The notes below the pieces were generated by a model. The model did not search any database. It saw only the letters and a list, made by a program, of their open reading frames with translations, and was not told the origin of the DNA. Positions 1 to 11,781 of a stretch of DNA of 64,000 nucleotides are shown piece after piece (the stretch's first letter is position 1; each line of letters starts with the position of its first letter). The position numbers and the translations under genes are program-made. Origin of the DNA: Sipunculus nudus (taxonomy: Eukaryota; Annelida; Sipuncula; Golfingiida; Sipunculidae); the NCBI GenBank assembly GCA_026874595.1, contig CM049313.1, positions 59,291,159 to 59,355,158 on the forward strand, in the 5' to 3' direction.

Positions 1-1900
1 TCAAATCCATATTTCAGGTGGAAATTGGAAGGAACAGTGCATATTACACCTCTTATAGTGACACATGCCATCTCCATACAAAGTACCTACAAAGTATGGA
101 GGAGTAACTTGCAAGTGATAGTGTGGCCCTTGGATGTGTTACAATTTTAACAATGAATCTTCTGGACAAACAATCCGTAAAACGAAGCAAAAAGTCCTGT
201 CTATACATTGTATGGGTTTCATATTTCCTACATACATGGAAAAATAAGTGTAAGCTTCATTGTATATCCATGTACAGCAGTTTTCATCAACTGTTGTCAC
301 TAATCAAACGTGCTATTGTGCGGCCATTGCAGACAGATGATTCACAATCCAGCACAAAATGGAGGGGGGGGGGGGATTGGAGAATTTGCAGAGAGCCGGA
401 GAATTTACGGAGAATTTTAATGATGTTTTATGCATTCATAGTAACAAATTGACATTAAACTTGTCTGAAAACCTATACCATGTAAACCATATCATATTTC
501 TTCACCATTAAAAGACCAAATGAATTAAAAATCTTGGGATTTATTATTTTCCCTTCTACTACAGCTTTAATTATCTCATATATAACATTACCATCATTTC
601 CTTTGTTGTTAACTTTTAGTAGAGTGACCCAAGTTCAGGGTGAGAACAGCCTTCCATCCTTTTACAGCATTACCATGATAAACAATTGATAGTCTCAACA
701 TTAGGCTACAAGTAATGAATTAACACAAAAGAACACATGAGCTCACAGACTAAAGAGTAAATCTATCTCTTTGGTAACATGGTCATTTTCTCTGCTATCA
801 CCCATTAACCGGTGTAGAACAGGCTTGTATGCATGTGGCCAGAAATTCAACAGACATGCAGGGAGATATACTAATATGCTGAGTTAAAATGGAATTTGTC
901 AAACACAAGTTACTGTTAGGTGATGTTAGAATGTACACAACCATTTATTGTAAATGAAAGTGTGCCTGTAGGTTATGAGGGGTTGTCGAAATGATGAAAA
1001 ATATTTGCATCTTCATTTGAGCCTTTTTATGAGGCCCTCAATACAAGATGTACAGGCACTCTGATGCAGATTGGAGGCTCTTTTTGCATAGGCCAAAATG
1101 GCACTAATGCTAGGACAATTAAAATTTCCTTTTAAATAGAGAAGGGTATTAATATACCTGACATGTACAAGCAGGAAAACTTCTTCAGTATATTTGATTT
1201 TAAAGTTAAATTATCCACAAATTTCTACACACACGTACACCTGACCCTTATAAACCCAACTACCCGACAGCTTCAAGACACTTTTTTGCACATGACGTCA
1301 AATCTTTAGATGTTGTATGTATATCTTGTTGGATTTCCCAGTAAACAATATCATTCCAGTGTTTGGAAAGCTCGCAAGGTCATTTAAACTGTGTCAGCCA
1401 GTTTATGTGACACAGAGATGTAATATGATCAAATGATATATCAGTGCCGTGTCAGGAACTGATGTATGGGAATATTTAACAGATAATGGGAAGAGCATGT
1501 GTTTGTCACTGGTATTGTTAGGGGAGAGGTTGTTGTGGTTCACTGGGACAGGGAAACTATTGTTCAGATTGTTTCTCCGGGGCCTGTTTGAAAATTATTT
1601 CTGTGGTGGCAGTTTTGATAACCCATGAAAGTCATGACCTACCAGGTTGCTGCTTGGAACCTTGTCTCTTGTTCAGGATTATCTTCTTTTCAGGCTAGGT
1701 TATTTATTTTGCTGTTTATTTTTACAGCAGAAGAATTAAGAAAAATTCAGAAATATTACAGATGATTGCAAGAATTACTTGGTAGTTGTTTTCTGGTTTC
1801 TAGAACAAAGTTCTTTATCAGTGCTGAAAATTGGATGTTTATATATATTTGACGTATATACTTTTAAAAGTTCACTTGATGTATCACTGCATTACCTTAT
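1..1900. other. no recognisable gene; AT-rich unique sequence
   Basis: I see no protein family, RNA gene or repeat end in this stretch. The longest open frame (123-452, + strand) is short, has no recognisable domain and runs through a run of twelve G at 364-375, so it is probably chance. The sequence looks like intron or intergenic DNA. Confidence 0.6.
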
Positions 1901-2130
1901 TTTTTAGCAAACCTGTGAGCTTATGCGATGGTGTGGGATCGTCCATCGTCAGTAGGTTAACCCATACTATCTCGAAAATGGCAGGATGTAACATCACCAA
2001 ATTTTATGCAAAAATTCAAGTCATCCAAAATACTCTATTGGATTTTGCTTATTTTTTGGCTAACTACATTTTCTTAGATTTTATAGGGAAAACGCTGTTT
2101 GTTGGAATATGTTTAATCACTGCTTGAGTC
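1901..2130 (+). repeat. dispersed repeat family I, copy 1 (fragment)
   Basis: This begins TTTTTAGC and continues with CCTGTGAGCTT, a GTCCATCGTC block and a segment reading ATCACCAAATTTT. The same order of blocks occurs at 45427-45830, so it is a dispersed repeat. The short GTCCATCGT tract resembles the degenerate (GTCY)n tract near the 5' end of the other Helitron-like families here. No 3' end is visible, so the copy is probably truncated. The small open frame across it (1831-2127) is not a gene. Confidence 0.6.
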
Positions 2131-3458
2131 TACCTGAGGTCAACTGTGTTGACTACAATGTAGTCTTCTGTGTTATAGATAATATATATATTATTAGTGA
2201 GGTCAAAGTGTACAGAGAAAAGGAATATAGGCTGTGTGTTGTAGAATTATGTCGATGTATTGATTAAATCAGTGATTGGCACATTGTGTTCATAATCAAC
2301 TAGAACTGGTTTAATTTTGTATAACTGATGATCAGTCACAAATGGTGTACGATGTAAAAAAAAATTGAAATGCAAATGAGTCATATTATTTTTAGAAAAA
2401 TAAAATCAGTTCTATGTAATTTTACCTGTTTTACACTGTTCCAAATGCTGGTTTTCACAGACAAGCAAATGCTTCTTCTAAAAAAATAAATACTCTAAAA
2501 ACCTTGAAACATTTGCTGATTCTCTAAACTTCCTGGACCGGTTTTCATAAATAAAAAATTTTTAAGGAAAAGTATACAAAAATTATACTCCCAAAATATG
2601 TAACTTTAAGTTTAAACGAACACTGTTCTACAGTTGTTTTTTGTTTGTTTGCTATACCTATGATATGTTTAACTGACAGTACTTGCATGTAATGCTGTTT
2701 TTCACTTCTGGATCGGCAACTAGTTGAATATTTAAGGAGGCCTTCATTTTAGGGCCTGTATGATTGGTACATGAGAAAACTGACCTTGACACTGACTGCA
2801 TTTCGCTTTAACATATTTTATCACACTAAAGAAGTCAAGGATATAAAATAAAAGCAGTAAAATCAAAAATGACAAAATTTAATGACAATACCGGAAGTGC
2901 CTAGCTTCAAAATGGTCATATGTCATTTTATATAGCATTATACACAACATCCATGCATTATGTTTTTTTCATGTTTTTCATATGGGTCTATGGACGTACA
3001 AATGTATATGCATAGGGAGGAACAGGCTGTCCTTTATTCCTTAATAATGATGAGATCAATGTTGATCTAACACTCTTGGGCTGCAGTGTTTGCCTTAGGA
3101 TGGTCGTATATATAATTTACAGTCCCAGGTGGCTGATATGTTGACAGTGTCAATACAGATTCGGCTGGTGGTCATTAGTATGATTAATTGTTAATTATCA
3201 TGCTTTATATATGAAGTAACCAAGGAGCTGGCTTGCCCTTGTGTATTATTGACGTTAATTTAAGATTTGTGAAGAGTGTAACTTAATATAGCCTAGCTGA
3301 CAGTGAAAATATATGGAAAGTGCCATGAATTACTGTTATGCTCTCTCCACCACTGGGTCGATATTGTGTATTACAAACATAATAAGATGGCGTATTATTT
3401 TCAGACGGAACAATACAAGTTCCTCAAGCCTACAGTTGAGGTAACCAGGGACTATTTT
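2131..3458. other. no recognisable gene; AT-rich unique sequence
   Basis: Nothing coding or structured was recognised beyond short homopolymers. It is best described as intron or intergenic DNA. Confidence 0.6.
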
Positions 3459-4170
3459 TAGCTCAGCTAACTATTAGTCATCTGAGCTAAAGTCGTGGTC
3501 CATTGTCTGTCGTCCGTCCGTCCGTACGTCTGTCCGTCCGTCGATGTGGCACGTTTTGAAACCGTAAGACCTAGGAATCCAAAATTCAGCACAATGTAAG
3601 ATGTCCCCAAGATCTCCTACCAAGCCGAAAACTGGGTCTTTGCGGCTTCGTTCCTTTGAGAATTTAAGGAAAAACCTCAATTTTTTATTAAAATCCTATT
3701 TTCACACTTCAGGACTGCCTAATATCAAAACCACTCATCTGTTTTTCCTCATATTTACCATAAATATTCCTCTATATAGTTCCTATGTACATGCCAGAAA
3801 TTAAGTCTGTAAATTATAAATTCTTTAAGTTATGGGCCCAAACATAATAGACTTTGTAAAAAATCAGGAAAAATAATAACTCACTTAACATGAAAAATGT
3901 TGAAACTAGAGTCTATTTTATCAAGTATATAACTATGTTTAATTAAGATTCAATTGTTTACCCTAAATTAGATCTGAATTTTGTAAATTTTTTAAGTTAT
4001 TAGCATAAAAAAAAAATCAGTACCTTAAATTTTGCCCAACTTTGACCATGGCACGTTTTTTTCCTGTAAGCACCATTGATTTAATTTTCACAGCATGTAA
4101 ACATAAATATTTAGTTTGTCTAAATCTGAAATTTGAAAATAAAAGCTTGAAAATTAAGCTAGTTATTGAT
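3459..4170 (+). mobile_element. Helitron/Helentron-like family A, copy A1 (3'-truncated)
   Basis: The 5' end forms a hairpin: TTAGCTCAG at 3459-3467 pairs with CTGAGCTAA at 3482-3490. A (GTCC/GTCT)n tract follows at about 3507-3542, then a body nearly identical to 4205-4890 and 34654-35330. The 3' terminus is missing because copy A2 starts directly after it, so the two are arranged head to tail. A 67-codon open frame (3601-3804) recurs in all three copies. It is probably a by-product of recent copying rather than a gene. Confidence 0.75.
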
Positions 4171-7100
4171 TTTTAGCTCAGCTGACTATAAGTCATCTGA
4201 GCTATAGTCGTGGTCCATTGTCCGTCGTCCGTCCGTCTGTCCGTCCGTCCGTCCGTCCGTCCGTCCGTCCGTCCGTAGATGTGGCACGTTTTGAAACCGT
4301 AAGACCTAGGAATCCAAAATTCAGCATAATGTTAGATGTCCCCAAGATCTCCTACCAAGCCGAAAACTGGGTCTTTGCGACTTCGTTCCTTTGAGAAATT
4401 AAGGAAAAACCTCAATTTTTTATTAAAATCCTATTTTCACACTTCAGGACTGCCTAATATCAAAACCACTCATCTGTTTTTCCTCATATTTACCATAAAT
4501 AATCCTCTATATGGTTCCTATGTACATGCCAGAAATTGGGTCTGTATTATATAATTTAAAAAAGTTATGGGCCCAAACATAATGCATTTTGTAAATAATC
4601 AGGAAAAAAATTTGATCACTTAACACAAAACTTGTTAAAGCTAAGCACTTTTTTTCCAGTAATATAACTTTTATTAATCAAAATTAAATTGTATACCCAA
4701 AATTTGATCAAAATCTTTTAAAATTTTTTTAAATATTAGCAAAAATAAAAAATTGGTAACTTAAACTTTGCCCAACTTTGACCATGGCACGTTTTTTTCC
4801 TGTAACTGCTGTGGATTTAATTTTCAAAGCATGTTTTTGTTAGCATTTCAACTGTTAACATTTAAAATTTGAAACCAGTTGATCAAAAACTGTAGATTTT
4901 ATTCAAGTTTTCAAGCACCATGTCACATATTGTTTACATCAACCTAGTGTTATGCAGTTTGCTAGAGCTCAGCTCCCCAGCTTCAGCTCTAAGTTCCTTA
5001 AATTAGGCATACAGTAAGATGTCTCCAAAATCCCCTACCATGCCAAGAATTTGGTCACCAGAACTTAATTCCTTTCGAGATATTAATGAAAAACTTCATT
5101 TTTTCATTAAAAACCATTTGTTACACTTCAGGACTGCCTAGTATCAAAACCACTGATCTGACTTTGATCATATATAATATACATATTTTTCTATACATTC
5201 GCTATGCACATGCCAGAAATGATGTCAGTATTGCGTAATTGTTTTAAGTTATGTGCCCAAACAAAATTGACTTTGTAAAAAATCAGGAAAAATATTTACT
5301 TAGGTTTCATGAAAATTATTGAAGCTAGAGAATTTTTTTTAAGTATATAACTTTGTTTAATTAAGATTTAATTGTATACCCAAAATTAGATCTGTATTTT
5401 GTAAATTTTATAAGTTATTAGCATAAACATAAAATCAGTACCTGAAATTTTACCCAACTTTGACCATGGCACATTTTTTCCCTGTGAGTACTGTTGATTT
5501 AATTTTCTCAGAATGTAAACATAAGTATTTAATGTGTTTAAATCTGAAATTTGAAACTAAAAGGTTGAAAATTAGGATAGTTATTGAATTTTATCTTGAG
5601 GGTCTATTGTAGTCACTTGCTTTGTTCCAGATGCAGGTAGGCCACTCCAGGTCACTGGAAGTCAGCTATGCCAGGGTTCCTGATTTGTTTCAGTCACTGG
5701 GGGAGATCCCCTGCTGTGACAGGTGTACAATTGTTCTCATATCACACCCCCTCCCCCCCCCCCCCATGAATATATAAATATACATTTGTATGCATGATGT
5801 GGTGTTACATGACAAGATTGAGATTTATGATGATGCAATTAAGAATTATGAATCAACGTTTATATTCAGAAATATATGTTATATTGGAAATGTATACAAA
5901 TTAAACTTAAAATAAAAAAATGAGGATCTAATACAAACATGTGTTCATTATTTTCAAGCCTCAGCAGAATTGGAGATCAGGCTTTGTTTGCCCTGAATGT
6001 TTATGCAAAAGTGTTGTTAATCCCATCTCTTCCCACCCCCCCCCCCCCCCACCCCCCGGCTGTCATTGATCCTTAGCACCTCCCCGTCACCTGTGCACTG
6101 GGACATTAGTTAATATTGCAAATGTGTACAATTTTTTCAATTTGAAAGATAATTGGATTAGAAAAAATTAAGATCTAATATTGAAACATATTCTTGCCCC
6201 AGGAGAATGGAACATAAAGTGATCAGCTCTTGTCTGTCCATCACCTCTCAATTATCATTAAATATATATACTAATTATGAAATTTTTCCTTTAAGCACTG
6301 TTGAAATAACTTTCATATGCTGTATGTGTATGGATTTAAGCCATTAAAGTCTGAAATTTGAAAGCAACTTATGTATTCAGATGTGTAATATTGCAGATGA
6401 AAAACTTTAAAATATTAAAATATATTATCAGCTTTGTTTGTCTAACAGTCTGTCTGTCCTTTTTTAAATATTATGTAATTGTGAATGGACTATTTAATCC
6501 TGTAAGTATTGTTGAATTAAGTGGAAATCCTATATGTATATACACTATGTTAATACAGAGATGTTGTAACTCCCATCATTCCAGCCCTCCCCCCCCCCCC
6601 CAACCACCACCACCAGGTTCTTGCATCTGGGGACTGGAGACATCAGTTATATTTCAACTGTATACATTTTATAAAATAAAAATACATATATTTAATAATA
6701 TATATTATGTAAAATAGATCCAATTGAGCAAATGTGTAAACTACTGAACTGTCAACAAACTATCCAAAAGCCAGCTAATGATCATGGTAATAATATACAT
6801 CTTATGTTCACAAACTGCTCACATGCTTCAATTTTGACATTAGAGAATGCATGGTTTGGTCACAAAATATTATTTGCAACAATTTCTCACTCATCAATAC
6901 AAACCAATCATGTCAACCAGCCATGGCATATATTACCTTTTCATCTTAGACTTGATCTCCATTATTATTTTAGATTTTTACCTTCAAGGCCAACTTCAGC
7001 TGAGCCCAGTGACCCATATTTATAGCACCATGTCTTGAATGTTTACATCAAGTCATTGGTTAACAGTGTTCCAGGCTGTTACATAACACCTTCACTCCTT

Positions 7101-8745
7101 GCCTACTGCTTCTGTGAGTGTCTGGGTCAGGCTGGGTCAGGCAGTAATTACCAGAGAGCCTTTCTCCTCTCTCTTTCCCTTTCTCTCTTTCTAGCTCTCT
7201 TTCTCTCTCTCTCTTTCTCTCTCTCTCACCCCTATGCCTCCCTTCCTCCCTCCACCCCATTATGTTGACAGGTACTATAAACCTAATTTATTAGATATAT
7301 ATGTTGATGCAATTAAAAAATGTGAATCAACTGAAATATTCACATATATATGTTATACTCTAAATGTATAGTTACATTTTCAAACCTGGAAAAAAATGAT
7401 GTTATAAAAAAGGGAATTTATGTAAAAATTGTTCATAATTTCCTGGCTCAGAAGAATGGGAATTAAAATTATTTGCTTTGTTTCTCTAGCTTTCTTGCCT
7501 GTTTTAAATATTTAATAATTATGAATAAACTTTTTTTTCCTGTAAGCTCTGATTAATTAAATTTCATATTCTGTACGTATATGCAAGGGTATTGTAACTC
7601 CCACCATCCCCTTCCCCCACCCCACTAAGTCCTTGCTCCTTTGCACTGTCAACAATAGTGCTATTGCTATAGCATAAAATTAAATAATTTGAAGAAAATA
7701 TATACAGAGAGACAGAGGCGTTGTAACTCCCATCGTAACCCCCCCCCCCTCCATCAAGTCCTTCCGCCTGTGGAGTGGGGATTTTATAGCAACTGTATAC
7801 ATATCATAAAATAGAAAAAACAGTTTAATTAAAGTTTAAATTAAAAAAATTGGATCTCATTAGACAAATGTGTAAAATGTTGAACTGTCAACAGCCTGTC
7901 AAAAAGGTATCGAATGAAAGCGCAAGGTCAGATCTTAAAATATTATTTGCAACAATTTCTTCAATCATATCAACCAACCATAGCCTAGATTACCTCTTTC
8001 TCTCAGACTTTATCTACATTTCATAATATTTTAGATTTTAACCTTCCAGGTGTTTAAGTACTGTTGAATGCTCCCTCCCTCTTTCTCTATCTCCTTTTCT
8101 CTCTACATACAACCCTCCTTGCTGCCCACACTGTTTCCTTCTCCGAACCCCATCCCAATGTCAGCCTCAGTAAACGAGAACAAGTTAAATCAGATATATT
8201 CATATTTTTATATATTGTATAACTGTTTGTTGCCTATGTACGTGCCAGAAATTATGTCAATATTGTGTAATATGTAGATGTGGTGGGCATCAATATAATG
8301 TACCTTGTCAAGACCTAAGAGATATCATGTCATACAGTCACAATTCATAAATCCACTCTTCAGCATAGTTAATAATAACATTATATATGTCAAATTGAAA
8401 TCTTGCGGACTTCTATACACTATAGATCCTTCAACAAATAGCCTTATCATCATTCTACCACTGCTTAGTGTACTGTCATTGCATTCATATTTGCTCAAAT
8501 ATATTGCTATTTTCAACAGCTCCCAAATAAATAAAAAATAAACCACTATATTTACTCCATATTAATCCATCAGTCAGGTAATTTCATACATGATTTACTC
8601 GCATATTACATTATATTCCTTTATAATAGCCTAATAGGTCCATGATATTCATAAGGTTTGTCGACTAAATATAGTATCACAATGGTGATACATTTATAGT
8701 TCAATCATGATCAGCTGAGCGTCGTGACCCATAGGTCCCTTGTTT
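4171..8745 (+). mobile_element. Helitron/Helentron-like family A, copy A2 (long)
   Basis: The 5' hairpin is TAGCTCAG (4174-4181) pairing with CTGAGCTA (4197-4204), with an inner TGAC/GTCA stem. A long (GTCC)n run follows at about 4223-4275. Internal modules repeat loosely: the 'actgcctaatatcaaaacc' block occurs near 4448 and in diverged form near 5132, and stretches with oligo-C tracts lie near 5750, 6040, 6590 and 7740. The 3' end at about 8711-8745 reads CAGCTGAGCGTCGTGACCC, where GCTGAGC is the inverted partner of GCTCAGC at the 5' end (a subterminal inverted repeat). No Rep/helicase ORF is visible, so it is nonautonomous. Part of the 5.7-8.7 kb body may be several fused fragments. Confidence 0.65.
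7161..7250. repeat. (CT)n-rich microsatellite
   Basis: This is a pyrimidine-rich, mainly CT/TTTC low-complexity tract inside family-A copy A2. Small open frames on both strands across it are made almost entirely of Leu/Ser or Arg/Glu and are artefacts of the repeat. Confidence 0.9.
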
Positions 8746-10605
8746 TTCTGTAGTCACTTGCTTTGATTACAGATGCAGGGTCCCACTCCAGGTCACTGGA
8801 AGTCAGCTATGCAAGGGTTTCTGATTTGTTACAGTCACTGGGGGAGATCCCCTGCTGTGACAGGTGTACAGTTATTCTCATATCACCACCCCCCCCCCCC
8901 CCAAACCCACCAAGTGTTATGCAGTAATTGTTATTGTTTTAACTGTATCTCCTTAATTGTAATGCTGTTTCTACTTACGCTCTTTACACAGCGCTTTACC
9001 TATAGGGCTACTACCTATATCGTAAGGCGCTGTTTGTTATGACCTCGTATCCTGAATTGCTACACCAGAGGGGAGCACTGTATTTTTGTCCAATCAGATG
9101 AGACCTTGTGCTGGAAGACAAAGCCAAGCGAGGAATACATGGAGCCAATCATGTTTATTTCGTTTTGAGTGACAGCTCATCGCCCAGCGTAACCGTCTGA
9201 ACAGACCACAGGCTCAGAGAGAATTGCCCCTGACGTGGTTTGCTTAGGGCCTTGGGCACATAGGATGCTCGGCCGGTGAGCTGTAATTCAAACGAAACGT
9301 AACAACAAAGGCTGCGTGCACACCTCGCTGGCTTGTTTCAGTTCTGCAGACAACAGATACATGGCTACGCTAACACAGTGATAATGTCATAATCGAATCG
9401 GTCGATGATGCGAGAATGCAGAGGGAGCAATTTAAATTCGACCGGAAACTCCTCAAGCGGCGCTTGAAGCGCAGCAATGGGCGGAGCCAGGATGCCTGTC
9501 GCGTTTTTGTTTATTGGCATCTGATTGGCTGCTTGTCACATCATACGCACGTTTATTTCAGCGGACAACGAACCGCCATCTGGTGTCTAAATATATCATA
9601 AACGGTCAAAGCTGGCAGCGTGAAAATCAGTTGCTTCTTTAGAAGCGCAAGATATCCGCTGCCTCGGGAGCGTAGTTTCTACTAAGATATGCAAAAAATT
9701 TCCTTGAAAAAATAATTCAAGGTGTAATCCAGAAGATGCAATGTTGTGTAATGTAGCATTTTTAAAGAAATCAATTTTCTTTTAAATGATTTTAACAAAT
9801 ATGATTGAACCCTTCAGTATGCTTTAATTTATAAAATATGAAGCACATTATGGATAAATGAAGACACAATTAAAAATTGTGGAATCTAAATCAAGTATTA
9901 TTTTTAGATATTTATTGTTTTGCAGATTTAAAAGATATATTTTTGTGGTAAAAAAGTAAAAAACATTTGTATGCATGATGTGGTGTTATCTGACAAGATT
10001 GAGATTTATGATGATGCAATTGAGAATTATGAATCAACTTTAATATTCAGATATATATGTTAAATTGGAAATGTATAGAAATATAAACTTAAATTAGAAA
10101 ATAATTGATGTGATAAAAAAATCAGGATTTAATACAAACATTTGTTCATTATTTTCCTGCCTCTGCAGAATTTGAGATCAGGCTTTGTTTGCCCTGTTTT
10201 ATGTTGTTAATTAGCTATATTTCAACTGTATACATTTCATAAAAAATACATATATATTTAATAATATATATTATACAAAAAAATAGATTCAATTGAACAA
10301 ATGTGTAAACTACTGAAATGTCAACAGTTAATCGAAAAACCAACTAATGATCATGGTAATAGTACAGATCATTTGTTCACAAACTGCTCACATGCTTTAG
10401 TTTCAACATTAGGAAACACATGGTCAGGTCACAAAATATTTTTTGCAACAATTTCTTGCTCATCAATACAAACCAATCATATAAACCAACCATGGCCTTT
10501 ATTACCTCTTCCTCTTACACTTTATCTCCATTATATATTATTTTAGATTTTTACCTTCAAGGTTAACGTCAGCTGATCACAGTGACCCATAGGTCCCTTG
10601 TTTTA
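8743..10605 (+). mobile_element. family A 3' part, second copy, interrupted by repeat F1
   Basis: Bases 8746-8905 match 5615-5765 (the block with CAGTCACTGGGGGAGATCCC and the oligo-C run). The match resumes at 9962 with the block matching 5786 onward (TTTGTATGCATGATGTGGTG). It ends at 10571-10603 with CAGTGACCCATAGGTCCC, the family-A 3' terminus. The paralogous copy at 5.6-6.0 kb lacks the intervening roughly 1,055 bases. This shows that 8906-9961, which contains F1, is an insertion or a replaced segment. Confidence 0.7.
8962..9682. repeat. dispersed repeat family F, copy F1, with CCAAT boxes
   Basis: About 720 bases with higher GC than the surroundings are shared with 56512-56970, starting ATGCTGTTT and TACGCTCTTTACACAGCGCT and ending near TTTAGAAGCGCAAGA. 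Copy F1 carries CCAAT at 9090 and 9145 and inverted CCAAT (ATTGG) at 9513 and 9524, with a GGGCGGAGC box near 9479. The ends show weak inverted similarity (TACGCTC at the start, GAGCGTA at the end), so it may be a TIR element. An alternative is a dispersed copy of a promoter or 5' exon. The 61-codon open frame at 9416-9601 has no recognisable domain. Confidence 0.6.
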
Positions 10606-10892
10606 GGCTACAGGCATTATTCCAAGCGTGGTCCATCACTTTATTTGGTGGTTAAGTGATAAAATATATTTCTGTTCATTGTGATAGACCAAGCATTATC
10701 TGGGTCAATGTGACCTGATTTTCTGTTGTATGATGCGTTGCGATGGGGAACATTCACTTTCTAGATCCTTGTAAACTTATTTGATCAGATAACGTTATAT
10801 ATTTACTGTTTCAACATGATGGACCATGTACTTAATAGCTTAGCTTCACCTCTTTAAACTTCATTTGCACCTATAAATTAGTTTTATGAAAC

Positions 10893-11781
10893 ACAGTCAA
10901 ACCTGTCTAATGTGACAACCCAAGGGACTAGGGAAAGTGGTCGTAATAGACAGGTAGTCGTATTTGACAGAATCAGACCATTTAGGAACTGCACAAATCT
11001 AGCTGACATGTATGACGGAAATATACATATTAGACCACTTAGATACTTTATGATTATAAATAAAAACATATGGACAAAGTTGTCATAATAGACAGGTGGT
11101 CGTATTTGACAAATTCTTGACTATTTGAAACTGCACAAATCTAGGTGACATGTACGACGTAAATGTACAACTTAAACCATTTAGACACTTTATTACTATA
11201 AATTAAAACATATTTACAGAAGGGAGCCATCTTGGTGTTTCATGTATTTAGTAATTGCACAAAAATGTACATGTACTTATCTGTGTATTTTGATGTAATG
11301 CACTGAATAGATCAAAGACAGATCACAGAGGCACAGATCAAAGATTAACTTTGGGGTACTCCATTCATGTGGATTAATAGGTTGTGTGAGCCAGTCAGGT
11401 TACCTGCCTTGGGCTCCAGGCCCAGGGTTGGCCTGGGGTCCCAATAATCATCAGTAGGTGATCTGTACACACACACACCAGTAAAACAAACAGAAAGCGG
11501 TGCAAGTGACTGCAACTTTAGCTTGGTAAATCAACCGACCAGTCACCACTGGTCAGTGAGTAGCACAAAGAGTGCCCGCATTAGGCAGGTCAATTAATTA
11601 GTAATTTGTCACTTTGGTCAAGAAAAACTGCCAATAATCCATAATAGCCAGGTGGTAGTATTTCTCAGGTTTTATTTATCTATAGATAAAATAACTTAAT
11701 TTCAAGAGGGACTGATATTTAGTGGTTGTTTTAGCCAGGTGCCCGCATTTCACAGGTGGTCATTCAGACAGGTTGGACTGT
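10893..11781. mobile_element. nonautonomous TIR DNA transposon (unassigned superfamily)
   Basis: The left end reads ACAGTCAAACCTGTCTAATG. The reverse complement of the right end reads ACAGTCCAACCTGTCTGAAT, giving roughly 28-bp imperfect terminal inverted repeats. The interior repeats the theme 'GTCGTAATAGACAGGT', 'GTCGTATTTGACA' and 'CACAAATCTAG' in two imperfect units (about 10940-11080 and 11080-11220). No transposase frame is visible. Short fragments with a similar motif occur near 39733-39850 and 57107-57165. A clean target duplication could not be fixed, so the superfamily is left open. Confidence 0.65.

Noticed and set aside
3601-4554. A conserved 67-72 codon frame repeated at 3601-3804, 4336-4554 and 34761-34964
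   Set aside because: It lies in the same position of three recent copies of family A and most differences between copies look like neutral drift. It has no domain, and the family is structurally a nonautonomous Helitron-like element.
7035-7268. Leu/Ser-rich and, on the other strand, Arg/Glu-rich frames
   Set aside because: Produced by the CT-rich microsatellite.
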